A stretch of 52,031 nucleotides of DNA. Origin: Parabacteroides sp. (GTDB taxonomy: Bacteria; Bacteroidota; Bacteroidia; Bacteroidales; Tannerellaceae). A model generated the notes under the pieces. That model had not been told where the DNA came from. It was given only the letters and a program-made list of their open reading frames with translations, and made no database searches. This document shows positions 8,616 through 17,554 of the stretch, piece by piece (position 1 is the stretch's first letter; each line of letters opens with the position of its first letter). The translations under genes were made by a program, and so were the position numbers. Location: the NCBI GenBank assembly GCA_021204335.1, contig JAJPZM010000009.1:1-52031 (forward strand), given 5' to 3'.

Positions 8616-10625
8616 ATGAAACAAAAACTGTTCATACTGTTCATACTATGTTTATGGCTGCCGGCGGCTTATGCTGCCGGCAAGCCGAACCTGCTTCCCT
8701 GGCCGCAACAAGTGGATTGGACGGGGCAGACCTTCTCCGGCAAAGATATTTCCCTCTCGCTGGCTGGCAACAGCCGGCAAATGGTGACCGACTGGCTAGC
8801 AGAAAGTAATATTAAAGTAAATCCGGCAAGCAACAAGACGTTCCGGGTAACACTGGTTGAAAACCTGCCGGAAGCGGAAATCAACCAGCAAGAAGCCTAT
8901 AAATTGCAGGTTTCATCGCAAGGAATCGCTATCGAAGCAACCACCGAGCAGGGGGTATATTGGGCTATCCAGACGCTTCGGCAACTGACCGCAAAGAAAG
9001 GAGACAGGGCCTATATCACAGGATGCCAAATCACCGACTGGCCGGCATTCCGTATCCGCGGCTTTATGCAAGACGTAGGACGCAGCTACATCTCCCTGGA
9101 AGAACTCAAGCGGGAGATTGCCATCCTGGCCCGTTATAAAATCAACGTCTTCCATTGGCATCTCACCGAGAACCAGTCATGGCGCCTGGAAAGTAAAATC
9201 TTCCCGATGATCAACGACAGTATCCATACCACCCGCATGCCGGGCAAGTATTATACGTTGGAAGAAGCCAGGGAACTGGTAGAATTCTGCAAACAGCACC
9301 AGGTCATGCTCATTCCCGAACTGGATATGTCGGGACACAGCGCCGCCTTTATCCGTACCTTCCGCCACGACATGCAAAGCCCGGAAGGGATGAAGATACT
9401 GAAGCTACTGATCGAAGAAGTATGCGAAACATTCGATACGCCTTACCTGTATATCGGCACCGACGAAGTGCAGTTCACCAATCCGCAATTCGTTCCCGAA
9501 ATGGTCGCTTTCGTCCGGTCAAAAGGCAAAAAAGTAATCTCCTGGAATCCGGGCTGGCATTATCAGCCGGGAGAAATCGACATGACACATCTGTGGAGTT
9601 ACCGGGGAAAAGCCCAACCGGGAATACCGGCTATCGACTCCCGTTTCCACTACCTGAACCACTTCGATACCTTCGCCGATATCCGTGCTTTATATAACAG
9701 CTCGATTTATAATCACACCGAAGGCAGCGACGATATGGCAGGTGTCATCCTCGCCATCTGGAACGACCACCTCGTGCAACCCGAAGAAAACATTATCAGG
9801 GAGAACCATCTCTACCCGAACATGCTTGCCATAGCCGACCGCTCCTGGAGAGGGGGCGGCGCCGAATACTTCGATAAGGCAGGCACCAACCTGGCTTCCG
9901 AAGAGAGTCCCGAATATAAATCGTTTGCCGAATTCGAGAAACGGATGCTCTGGCATAAAGAACACAGCTTCAAAGGCTACCCGTTTGCTTACGTCAAACA
10001 GACGAACGTGAAATGGCGCATTACCGATGCCTTCCCCAACGAGGGCGACATGAGCCGCTCATTCCCTCCCGAAGCAGAGTTGAAGGAGAGCTACACATAC
10101 AACGGAAAGACCTACGAAACCGGTGAAACCATCGGAGCCGGAATCTACCTGCGCCATGTATGGGGCACGCTGGTTCCGGGTTTCTACAAGGAACCGCAGG
10201 AGAATCATACCGCATACGCCTGGACATGGGTCTACTCGCCCCGCGAACAGGAAGTCGGAGCCTGGATTGAATTCCAGAACTACGGACGGTCGGAAATGGA
10301 CTTGGCACCGCCACAAGGTAAATGGGATTACAAGGGAAGTCGCATCTGGCTGAACGACCGCGAACTGCTTCCACCCGTCTGGACAGCTACCCATACGGTG
10401 AAATCGAATGAAACAGCCTTGGGCAACGAGAACTGTGTAGCCCGGGAGCCGCTTAAAGTCCATCTGCAAAAAGGATGGAACAAAGTGTTTATGAAACTGC
10501 CCGTAGGGAAATTCAGCCTGCCGGAAGTCAGACTCAACAAATGGATGTTCACGTTCGTCCTCGTCACACCCGACGGTGAAAAGGCCGTAGACGGACTGAT
10601 CTATTCGCCCGATAAGAAGAAATAA
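8616..10625 (+). CDS. Beta-N-acetylhexosaminidase (GH20)
   Basis: A secreted 669-residue GH20 enzyme that removes terminal beta-GlcNAc or GalNAc exposed after desialylation. A signal peptide (MKQKLFILFILCLWLPAAYA) leads to a GH20b N-terminal domain and the TIM barrel from about residue 145. Marks are NVFHWHLTENQSWRLESK, IPELDMSGHS and the catalytic pair D283-E284 in YIGTDEVQF, used in substrate-assisted catalysis. The last 180 or so residues form a C-terminal beta-rich domain of unclear function. It starts 5 bases after the sialidase stop and ends 16 bases before the esterase fusion. Confidence 0.94.
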   Translation: MKQKLFILFILCLWLPAAYAAGKPNLLPWPQQVDWTGQTFSGKDISLSLAGNSRQMVTDWLAESNIKVNPASNKTFRVTLVENLPEAEINQQEAYKLQVSSQGIAIEATTEQGVYWAIQTLRQLTAKKGDRAYITGCQITDWPAFRIRGFMQDVGRSYISLEELKREIAILARYKINVFHWHLTENQSWRLESKIFPMINDSIHTTRMPGKYYTLEEARELVEFCKQHQVMLIPELDMSGHSAAFIRTFRHDMQSPEGMKILKLLIEEVCETFDTPYLYIGTDEVQFTNPQFVPEMVAFVRSKGKKVISWNPGWHYQPGEIDMTHLWSYRGKAQPGIPAIDSRFHYLNHFDTFADIRALYNSSIYNHTEGSDDMAGVILAIWNDHLVQPEENIIRENHLYPNMLAIADRSWRGGGAEYFDKAGTNLASEESPEYKSFAEFEKRMLWHKEHSFKGYPFAYVKQTNVKWRITDAFPNEGDMSRSFPPEAELKESYTYNGKTYETGETIGAGIYLRHVWGTLVPGFYKEPQENHTAYAWTWVYSPREQEVGAWIEFQNYGRSEMDLAPPQGKWDYKGSRIWLNDRELLPPVWTATHTVKSNETALGNENCVAREPLKVHLQKGWNKVFMKLPVGKFSLPEVRLNKWMFTFVLVTPDGEKAVDGLIYSPDKKK

Positions 10626-10641
10626 ACAGATCTATCATACA

Positions 10642-13600
10642 ATGAAAAGAATTCTTTTATTCTTATGCCTGCTACTCTGCACAAGTGCCTTTGCCAAAGA
10701 TAAGACAAAGGTGGCTTGTGTAGACAACAGCGTTACTTACGGTTATACCATAGAAAACCGCGAAGTAAACTCGTATCCGGCACAATTGCAACGTATGCTG
10801 GGAGAAGATTACGAAGTAATGAATTTCGGTAAAAGCGGAGCCACCCTGCTCAACAAAGGTCATCGTCCTTACTGCGAACAGGAAGAATGCAAGGCCGCAC
10901 TCGATTTTGCCGGCGACCGGGTTATCATCCATCTGGGACTGAACGACACCAACCCGAGAGACTGGCCGTTCTACTGCGACGACTTCGTGGCAGATTACCT
11001 GTCCATCATTGAATCATTCCGCCGGGCCAACCCGTCGTGCAAGATATGGATCTGCCGTATGACACCAATCTCGCATCGCCATCCTCGCTTCAAATCAGGA
11101 ACGCGTGACTGGTATTGGATGGAACAGGAAGCCATCGACCGGATTGCCAGCTTGGCCAACACCGGACAGATCGACTTGCAGACATGCCTGTATAACCGTC
11201 CGGATCTGCTGCCCGACGCACTTCATCCCACAGCAGAAGGAGCAGGTATTTTGGCAAAGACAGTCTATCAGGCCCTGACCGGCAACTATGGAGGCCTTCA
11301 GATGCCGGTTACCTATTCCGACAATATGATTCTGCAACGGGAAAAGCCGCTAACGGTTTCCGGTACAGCCAATGCCGGCGAGAAAGTAACCGTAAAAATA
11401 GCCGGACAAAAGAAAGAAACAATCACCGGCGCCAACGGTAAATGGTCGGTTACACTCGCCCCGATGCAGGCAGGAGGGCCTTACGAACTATCTGTTGAAA
11501 CTCCTTCCGCCCGCCTTACGTACAAAGGGGTATTGGTTGGCGAAGTATGGCTCTGCTCGGGCCAATCCAACATGGCTTTCCGGGTAGACGAGCTGGCAGA
11601 CAGCCAACGGAAAGAATTAATCGAATACGCCGGAAAGCAACCACAGATACGCCTTTTCAACAGGCGACCCCGCTGGTTGACAAACGCGGTGGAATGGGAC
11701 GAAAAGGCACTCGATTCCCTCAATCGCCTGCAATATTACCACGACACAGAGTGGACGGTATGCAACGCACAAACCGCCAATCAGTTCTCTGCCGTAGCCT
11801 TCGCCTTCGGACGGATGCTGTCGGACAGCCTGCAAGTACCCGTCGGACTGATTCTGAATGCCGTAGGCGGTTCAGGTACCGAAGTATGGATAGACCGGAA
11901 AACGCTTGAGTTCGACTTCACCGATATCCTCTATAACTGGACGGAGAACGACTTCATCCAGGACTGGGTACGCGGTCGTGCCAAGCTCAACACGAAGAAG
12001 TCGACCAACCAACTGCAACGCCATCCCTATGAACCCTGTTACCTTTACGAAACAGGCATCGAGCCGTTGCAGCAATATCCGATAAAAGGAATCATCTGGT
12101 ACCAGGGAGAATCGAATGCACAAAACATCGAAACCCACGAACGCCTGTTCTCCCTGCTGGTGAACAGCTGGCGCGCAAACTGGAAAGAAGAGTTACCGTT
12201 CTACTACGTCCAGTTATCCAGCATCGACCGGCCGAGCTGGACATGGTTTCGCGACAGCCAGCGGCGGATGATGGCGACCATCCCCAACACCGGCATGGCG
12301 GTAAGCAGCGACCGGGGAGACTCCCTCGACGTACATCCACGATACAAACGGGAAATAGGGGAACGCCTGGCCCGCTGGGCTCTGAACAACACATACGGCC
12401 GGCAGATAACCCCGTCCGGCCCATTATACCGTTCCGTAGCATTCAGAGAGAACACAGCCTACGTCACATTCGACTATGCCGACGGATTGCACACCTCGGA
12501 CGGCCAGCCGCTGCGTACTTTCGAAATAGCCGAGCACGACGGTCTTTTCGTTCCCGCCCAGGCAGAAATCATCGATGGAAAGGTAAAAGTATGGAGCGAA
12601 CAGATTGCCAATCCCCGATTGGTACGTTACGGCTGGCAACCTTTCACGCGTGCCAATCTGGTCAATGGCGACGAACTTCCGGCATCCACATTCCGAACAG
12701 AAATAAAAGATAAGAGTATGATTAACTGGAGTAAATTACCCGACCTGCCCGGTATGGCAGACACCGCATCGTTAGGAGTTTCGGCTCCGTTTGCCGGCAT
12801 CAGCAACGGAATGTTGTTAGTAGCCGGCGGTTGCAACTTCCCCGACAAACCCGTCACCGAAGGAGGGGAGAAAAGATATTACAGCGACATATTCGCCCTC
12901 GACCTTTCCGCCGTTTCCAACGGATGGAAGAAAGCCGGCAACCTGCCTTTCGCGGTAGCCTACGGTGCATCCGTCACCACGCCCTACGGGATCGTTTGTA
13001 TCGGTGGAAACAACAGCGACGGCTCCTCGGCAGAAGTATTCCAGCTTACCTGGAACGAAGACACCGGCAAAGCAGACATTATCCAGTACGAATCGTTGCC
13101 GGAACCAATGGACAACCTTTCCGCCTGTTTCATCGGTAATACGATGTATGTAGCCGGCGGAAACTGCGACCAGCATCCGTCCTGTACTTTTCTTTCAAAG
13201 GACATGGCAAAAGCAGGCTGGAACAGATTACCGGACTTTCCCCGTCCGGCACGCGTACAGCCGGTACTGGCCGCCCAGCAGTCGAAAGACGGCATATGCA
13301 TCTACCTGACCGGTGGTTTCCAGCCCATTCAGGGCGATATGGAAGCGATTGTCCCGACAGATATGCTTTCCTTCGATCCCACGACAAAAAGCTGGAAAAC
13401 GGAAACAGAACTGCCTCTATTTGAAGACGGAGCACACCGTTCCTTTACCGGAGGTTGTGCCCTGGCCCATGGCGACAGCACGATTCTCTTGATGGGTGGC
13501 GTCAACTACGACCGTTTCCTCGCCGCCGTTAACCGTCCGAAGTTGCTCGAAGCAGCTGAAACCAAAAGCGATAAAGCGCTGGTCGACTCCCTGCAGGCAG

Positions 13601-13824
13601 AAGCCAAAGCCTACATGCATCACCCGGTGGAATGGTACAAATTCAACACCGCCCTGCTGCAATACAACACCTTTACCGGAGAATGGAAAGAGCTGGGCAA
13701 CTACGAACAATTAGCCCGCGCCGGTGCAGCCGCCGTCCTCGAAGGCGACCACCTGATCATCATCAACGGCGAATTGAAACCGGGTATCCGTACCCCGCAA
13801 GTGAATTGTGCGCAGATAAAGTAA
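10642..13824 (+). CDS. Sialate O-acetylesterase fused to N-acetylneuraminate mutarotase (NanS-NanM-like)
   Basis: A 1060-residue secreted three-part protein. After a signal peptide (MKRILLFLCLLLCTSAFA), residues about 22-220 form a first SGNH hydrolase (nucleophile S30 in VDNSVTYG; HLGLNDTNP; DALHP). Residues about 225-690 form a second, sialate O-acetylesterase-type domain (nucleophile S309 in SGQSNM; D563 and H565 in DVHP). Residues about 693-1060 are Kelch repeats of the NanM mutarotase type (VAGGCNFPDKP, CIGGNNSDG, YVAGGNCD, LMGGVNYD). The enzyme would strip O-acetyl groups so the sialidase can act and speed anomer conversion of released Neu5Ac. An internal ATG at 12718 marks where NanM starts as a separate gene elsewhere; here there is no stop between the parts. 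Confidence 0.9.
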   Translation: MKRILLFLCLLLCTSAFAKDKTKVACVDNSVTYGYTIENREVNSYPAQLQRMLGEDYEVMNFGKSGATLLNKGHRPYCEQEECKAALDFAGDRVIIHLGLNDTNPRDWPFYCDDFVADYLSIIESFRRANPSCKIWICRMTPISHRHPRFKSGTRDWYWMEQEAIDRIASLANTGQIDLQTCLYNRPDLLPDALHPTAEGAGILAKTVYQALTGNYGGLQMPVTYSDNMILQREKPLTVSGTANAGEKVTVKIAGQKKETITGANGKWSVTLAPMQAGGPYELSVETPSARLTYKGVLVGEVWLCSGQSNMAFRVDELADSQRKELIEYAGKQPQIRLFNRRPRWLTNAVEWDEKALDSLNRLQYYHDTEWTVCNAQTANQFSAVAFAFGRMLSDSLQVPVGLILNAVGGSGTEVWIDRKTLEFDFTDILYNWTENDFIQDWVRGRAKLNTKKSTNQLQRHPYEPCYLYETGIEPLQQYPIKGIIWYQGESNAQNIETHERLFSLLVNSWRANWKEELPFYYVQLSSIDRPSWTWFRDSQRRMMATIPNTGMAVSSDRGDSLDVHPRYKREIGERLARWALNNTYGRQITPSGPLYRSVAFRENTAYVTFDYADGLHTSDGQPLRTFEIAEHDGLFVPAQAEIIDGKVKVWSEQIANPRLVRYGWQPFTRANLVNGDELPASTFRTEIKDKSMINWSKLPDLPGMADTASLGVSAPFAGISNGMLLVAGGCNFPDKPVTEGGEKRYYSDIFALDLSAVSNGWKKAGNLPFAVAYGASVTTPYGIVCIGGNNSDGSSAEVFQLTWNEDTGKADIIQYESLPEPMDNLSACFIGNTMYVAGGNCDQHPSCTFLSKDMAKAGWNRLPDFPRPARVQPVLAAQQSKDGICIYLTGGFQPIQGDMEAIVPTDMLSFDPTTKSWKTETELPLFEDGAHRSFTGGCALAHGDSTILLMGGVNYDRFLAAVNRPKLLEAAETKSDKALVDSLQAEAKAYMHHPVEWYKFNTALLQYNTFTGEWKELGNYEQLARAGAAAVLEGDHLIIINGELKPGIRTPQVNCAQIK

Positions 13825-13899
13825 CTATCTACACAAAGTTTTTAAGAATTTATTTGCCATTTGCAATATATCCATATAATGCATTATCAACCAAACAGT

Positions 13900-13937
13900 A
13901 ACGCCATTGCAAACTCCTTTTTATTTGCAATGGCGTT
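13900..13937. terminator. Hairpin terminator after the sialic acid operon
   Basis: A perfect 14-bp inverted repeat (AACGCCATTGCAAA at 13900-13913; TTTGCAATGGCGTT at 13924-13937) with a 10-base loop. It lies 75 bases after the fusion gene stop. The downstream side is T-rich but lacks a clean T run. Short ATTTGCAAT echoes lie on both sides. The rest of the 13825-14275 gap holds array C and a promoter candidate. Confidence 0.6.
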
Positions 13938-14045
13938 TGTTATTTGCAATATCATTTACCATACATCACCATCCATTAATTGTTAAGAGCCTAAAGACTA
14001 ACAGTTAAATCATAATCAACTAACCCGAAAGCCGACCCACTAAAA

Positions 14046-14129
14046 TTACCCTGTACAGGGTAATCGATTAGGGTGTACAGGGTAGCCAGCCAGGGTGTAC
14101 AGGATAATCGGCTACGGTGTACAGGGTAG
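14046..14129. repeat. Palindrome array C: four 18-bp cores every 22 bp
   Basis: Cores at 14046-14063, 14068-14085, 14090-14107 and 14112-14129, with TA centres at 14054, 14076, 14098 and 14120. The first core, TTACCCTGTACAGGGTAA, is a perfect palindrome; the others are imperfect around GTGTACAGGGTA. The linkers are TCGA, CCAG and TCGG. The sequence is unlike arrays A and B but the geometry is identical (8-TA-8 core, 4-bp linker, 22-bp period). It lies between the sialic acid operon and the SnoaL-like gene. Confidence 0.85.
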
Positions 14130-14233
14130 CAATAGAAGGTCACGACTCGCAGGTTAGTTTCTCCCTTATCCGGCTTTAGTAAGTGCAAGGGATAAAAGCA
14201 GTTAATGCTTCACTAAGTTATTGGAACTTTTCT

Positions 14234-14241
14234 TATATTTG
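14234..14241 (+). promoter_or_regulatory. -7 element TATATTTG upstream of SnoaL-like gene
   Basis: TATATTTG matches TAnnTTTG and lies 34 bases before the ATG at 14276. No -33 TTTG at standard spacing. It supports 14276 as the start rather than the upstream in-frame ATG at 14183, which would place the promoter inside the gene. Confidence 0.45.
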
Positions 14242-14275
14242 TAAACGACAATACAATCAGAAAATAACAGACAAC

Positions 14276-14716
14276 ATGATAGAAACACAAACAGCACTGG
14301 CTTTCGTGGATGCGATAAACGCACACGACATAGAACGTATCTATTCATTAATGACAGACGATCATCTATTTATTGACACATACGCATCGGAGGTTCATGG
14401 TAAGGAGAATATGAAGAAATCATGGATAAATTATTTTGAATGGTTTCCTGATTATCTGATTGAAGTGAAGGACGTATTTGTGAATGGAAACAAAGTCGCT
14501 ATCTTCGGAATTGCAAGCGGCACTTACCACAAAACAGAAAAAGCAGAAAACAATAAACGTTACCAACTTCCGGCGGCCTGGAAAGTAATCGTAGAAGATG
14601 GCAAAGTGAAACTCTGGCAAGTTATCTGTGATTCCAAAATACCTTTCGACATCATGTTTGCCTCCGGTTTAGAACAAAAACAAGACCAACTTGCCTCCGG
14701 TTTGAAACAAAATTGA
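14276..14716 (+). CDS. SnoaL-like / NTF2-fold protein
   Basis: A 146-residue cytoplasmic protein with the NTF2-like ketosteroid-isomerase fold: ALAFVDAINAHDIERIYSLM at the N-terminus, TDDHLFID, and the late beta strands WKVIVEDGKVKLWQVICD. Members range from polyketide cyclases to uncharacterised small-molecule isomerases, and no substrate can be assigned. The last 19 or so residues contain two copies of an 11-residue repeat (ASGLEQKQDQL, ASGLKQN) encoded by a 33-bp tandem repeat that runs past the stop codon, so the C-terminus appears to have grown by duplication. It stands alone between array C and the ATPase gene. Confidence 0.75.
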   Translation: MIETQTALAFVDAINAHDIERIYSLMTDDHLFIDTYASEVHGKENMKKSWINYFEWFPDYLIEVKDVFVNGNKVAIFGIASGTYHKTEKAENNKRYQLPAAWKVIVEDGKVKLWQVICDSKIPFDIMFASGLEQKQDQLASGLKQN

Positions 14717-14740
14717 TGTAAACTTGCCTCCTGTTTGAAA
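14658..14740 (+). repeat. 33-bp tandem repeat, about 2.5 copies, across the stop codon of the SnoaL-like gene
   Basis: Units begin at 14658, 14691 and 14724 with TTGCCTCCGGTTT (third copy TTGCCTCCTGTTT), each followed by a variant of GAAACA. Two copies are coding and the third is after the TGA, just upstream of the ATPase promoter candidate. Confidence 0.8.
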
Positions 14741-14748
14741 CATTTTTG

Positions 14749-14756
14749 TATATTTG
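14749..14756 (+). promoter_or_regulatory. -7 element TATATTTG upstream of DUF4143 ATPase
   Basis: TATATTTG fits TAnnTTTG, 28 bases before the ATG at 14785. A TTTG at 14734-14737 is too close for a standard -33 box. Confidence 0.45.
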
Positions 14757-14784
14757 TAACTGTAATACAGTCACATAAACAACT

Positions 14785-16119
14785 ATGTTTAAAAGAGAGA
14801 TTATAACAAGCTTGGAAGAGTGGGCTGCCGACAGTCACAGGAAGCCTCTCATCCTGCGTGGAGCCCGGCAGGTAGGCAAGACAACGGTTGTCAATGAGTT
14901 TGGCAAACAGTTCGACAATTATCTGTCATTAAACTTGGAAAAACAAGAGGCGGCGAAACTATTCGACTTGCCTGTTCCGTTAAAAGATTTAATGCCGCTC
15001 CTATTTGCCCATTGTGGGATTACGCGGAAGGAAGGGCGTACGCTGCTCTTTATCGACGAAATACAAAACTCCGCCAAAGCGATCTCGCAGTTACGCTATT
15101 TTTATGAAGAACTTCCCGATATATATCTTATAGCCGCAGGCTCTTTATTAGAGAATCTGGTGGATGTACATAGCTCGTTTCCGGTCGGTCGCGTGCAATA
15201 TCTGGCGCTCCGGCCGTGTTCTTTCCGGGAGTTTCTACAAGCAACCGGGGAAGAAGCTTTGTTACCCGTTCTGACGCAACCCGAAGTGACCCTCGCTTTT
15301 CACAATCGATTAATGAATTTATTCAATATCTATACCCTAATCGGAGGCATGCCGGAAGTCGTACAGTTATATGCCGAAAGACGGGATATTCTGACACTCA
15401 ACACCATTTACGAAACACTTTTGCAAGGATATAGAGACGATGTCGAGAAGTACACCACCGGCAAACTTCTCCCGGATGTCGTACGTTTCATCCTGAAGGA
15501 AGGGTGGCACAAGGCGGGACAAACCATTACGCTGGGCGGTTTCGCCGACTCCTCCCATAAGACACGTGAGGTAAGCGAGGCATTTCGGTTACTGGAAAAA
15601 GCCATGCTGCTAGAACTGGTTTACCCGACGACAGCCACAGATGTGCCGGCTACATCGGAACTTAAACGTATGCCTAAACTAATCTGGCTCGACACCGGAT
15701 TAGTGAATTATGCAGCGCAAGTACAGAAGCTGGTATTGGGAGCTGCCGATATTATGGATGCCTGGCGCGGTATGATAGCTGAACAAATCGTGGCACAGGA
15801 ACTCCTGACACTCACTAATAAAGTAAGCCAGAAACGGAACTTCTGGGTGAGAGGGCAAAACGACTCTACGGCAGAAGTGGATTATATATGGGTTCAGGAT
15901 TCTAAAATCTTTCCTATCGAAGTGAAATCGGGACATAATGCCCATTTACGCTCGCTTCACTCTTTTATGGATCGCTCCTCCCAAACAGTTGCTTTCCGGG
16001 TGTGGTCACAACCTTATTCGGTGAATGAAATAAAGACCGTTCAAGGGAAGCAATTTCGGCTAATCAATCTGCCTTTTTATTTGGTAGGGGAACTGAGTCA
16101 TATCATTTCTCCCGATTAA
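14785..16119 (+). CDS. AAA ATPase with DUF4143 nuclease-like domain
   Basis: A 444-residue protein of the AAA_14/DUF4143 family, common and often multi-copy in Bacteroidales. Walker A is GARQVGKTT near the N-terminus and Walker B is LLFIDEIQ. The C-terminal DUF4143 region contains WVRGQNDSTAEVDYIW and IFPIEVKSGHNAH, a PD-(D/E)xK-like E-x-K pattern. Its biological role is not established. Its 3' end overlaps the convergent TIGR02757 gene by 17 bases. No toxin, antitoxin or mobile element flanks it. Confidence 0.88.
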   Translation: MFKREIITSLEEWAADSHRKPLILRGARQVGKTTVVNEFGKQFDNYLSLNLEKQEAAKLFDLPVPLKDLMPLLFAHCGITRKEGRTLLFIDEIQNSAKAISQLRYFYEELPDIYLIAAGSLLENLVDVHSSFPVGRVQYLALRPCSFREFLQATGEEALLPVLTQPEVTLAFHNRLMNLFNIYTLIGGMPEVVQLYAERRDILTLNTIYETLLQGYRDDVEKYTTGKLLPDVVRFILKEGWHKAGQTITLGGFADSSHKTREVSEAFRLLEKAMLLELVYPTTATDVPATSELKRMPKLIWLDTGLVNYAAQVQKLVLGAADIMDAWRGMIAEQIVAQELLTLTNKVSQKRNFWVRGQNDSTAEVDYIWVQDSKIFPIEVKSGHNAHLRSLHSFMDRSSQTVAFRVWSQPYSVNEIKTVQGKQFRLINLPFYLVGELSHIISPD

Positions 16120-16849
16120 TATCATACCCGAACAGAGCAAAATCACCCAAACAAGGATCATCGGGAAAGACTTCCTTCAGGGCTTCGGTGATCTCGACGG
16201 CGGTTTTGAGGGTGGCGACTTTCTGCCCGGTTAATCCCAATTCGAGGGAGATTTGATGCACATGCGCATCCAAAGGAATGATCAATTCGTGCGGTTTGAT
16301 CGAAATTTCCCAGATACCAAAGTCTACAATTCCATCTTTCCGAACCATCCAGCGAAGGAACATCGCCAGGCGTTTGCAGGCGGAAGTACCCGTCATCACA
16401 GGAATACCCTCGATGCCGGCAAAGACATCTTGTATCTTTGTCACCGGATTGGGGTAGGGACTGGCGGCCAAGGCATCTCCCAAAGAATCGTATTGCTCGT
16501 AGATCTCTTTCAACCGTCCGCATAGCCGGCGCAGATCGGAATAGGTATAAAAACGATAAAAAGTATCCCTTTTACCGGGCTCCGGTTTACCTTTCGGCAA
16601 CTCGTTATACCCTTCGCGCATGATCCACTGATAAGGGCCAGGAGTCATGAAGGCATGTAGCTCGTTTGCTTTCCGGAGAATCAGCTCCCGACGTCCGTAA
16701 GAGATCCAGGAAGTGAGAAAGGCAGATATTTCAATATCTTTTTTCTCCGTATAACGGTGCGGAAACTGTACCGGATCGTCTGGAATAAATGTACGCACGT
16801 TATATTCTTGTGCCCACCGGCGCAATTTGTCTTTTATCTGTTCATCCAT
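16103..16849 (-). CDS. TIGR02757 family (DUF2400) protein
   Basis: A 248-residue protein of the TIGR02757/DUF2400 family, widespread in Bacteroidetes. Marks include YTEKKDIEISAFLTSWISYG, MTGTSACKRLAMFLRWMVRKD, and the helix-hairpin-helix-like C-terminus around IPLDAHVHQISLELGL. The overall pattern recalls HhH DNA glycosylases, but no activity is assigned. It starts 3 bases after the stop of the AlkD-like gene and is the last of a three-gene minus-strand operon. Confidence 0.85.
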   Translation of the reverse strand: MDEQIKDKLRRWAQEYNVRTFIPDDPVQFPHRYTEKKDIEISAFLTSWISYGRRELILRKANELHAFMTPGPYQWIMREGYNELPKGKPEPGKRDTFYRFYTYSDLRRLCGRLKEIYEQYDSLGDALAASPYPNPVTKIQDVFAGIEGIPVMTGTSACKRLAMFLRWMVRKDGIVDFGIWEISIKPHELIIPLDAHVHQISLELGLTGQKVATLKTAVEITEALKEVFPDDPCLGDFALFGYDINREK

Positions 16850-16852
16850 GTT

Positions 16853-17554
16853 TCATTTCTTCTTCAGGAAATACTGCCGTTGTTCTTCCGGATAATGCTC
16901 GATCGCATAGCGAAGTGCTGTGCGAGGGAGGCGGGTGGCATATTCTTCCAGAAATTCAGACAACGTTTCGCGATCTTTCTTTCCGACTTCGCGAAGCATC
17001 CAACCAATCGCCTTGTGCATCAGGTCGTGCTTATGCGCCATCAGCTTTTCGGCGAGTGCCAGTGTGTCGGTGTATTCGCGATTGCGGATAAAAGCGACGG
17101 TGGAGACCATCGCAATTCGCTGTTCCCACAAACATTCGCTTTCGGCCAACTCGTACAGACGCGAACGGTCCTTATCCAGCAAATACGCACCGACAACATG
17201 CGGGCAGGTGACGTCGACCAAATCCCAGTTATTGATGCGGCTTGCATTAGAAAGGTAGAAATCATATAGTTGTTTCCGCGCGGCTTCCGAAGCTTTCTTA
17301 AACTGCTCGACTACGATCAAAAGGGCACAAAGACGCGCCTCATGGTACTCGCTTTCTATCAAAACCTGCAACTCGGACAAAGGCGTTTGCTTGTTTGCCT
17401 TGGCAATGCTACGGGTGAGGGGAGCGACCAATCCGAGAAAAACATCACCTTCGGCATACTGCCCGGGGCCGGTCTTAAAGAAGCGTTGCAGGAAAGCTGC
17501 TTTCTCCGGATTCGCCATCGATTGCAGCTTGCTCAATACAAAAGCCGCCGTCAT
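16853..17554 (-). CDS. DNA alkylation repair protein (AlkD-like)
   Basis: A 233-residue all-helical HEAT-like repeat protein of the AlkC/AlkD family, which excises N3- and N7-alkylated purines. Marks are GLVAPLTRSIAKANK near the N-terminus, the central INNWDLVDVTCPHVVGAYLL with the conserved W and D, and MAHKHDLMHKAIGWMLREVG. The length matches the family. Its ATG overlaps the stop of the upstream dehydrogenase gene by 4 bases (17551-17554), indicating translational coupling. Neighbouring TIGR02757 may also act on DNA (inference). Confidence 0.9.
   Translation of the reverse strand: MTAAFVLSKLQSMANPEKAAFLQRFFKTGPGQYAEGDVFLGLVAPLTRSIAKANKQTPLSELQVLIESEYHEARLCALLIVVEQFKKASEAARKQLYDFYLSNASRINNWDLVDVTCPHVVGAYLLDKDRSRLYELAESECLWEQRIAMVSTVAFIRNREYTDTLALAEKLMAHKHDLMHKAIGWMLREVGKKDRETLSEFLEEYATRLPRTALRYAIEHYPEEQRQYFLKKK

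Noticed and set aside
14785..16119. DUF4143 ATPase as part of a defence island
   Set aside because: Neighbours are housekeeping or metabolic genes with no restriction, toxin or phage-related partner.
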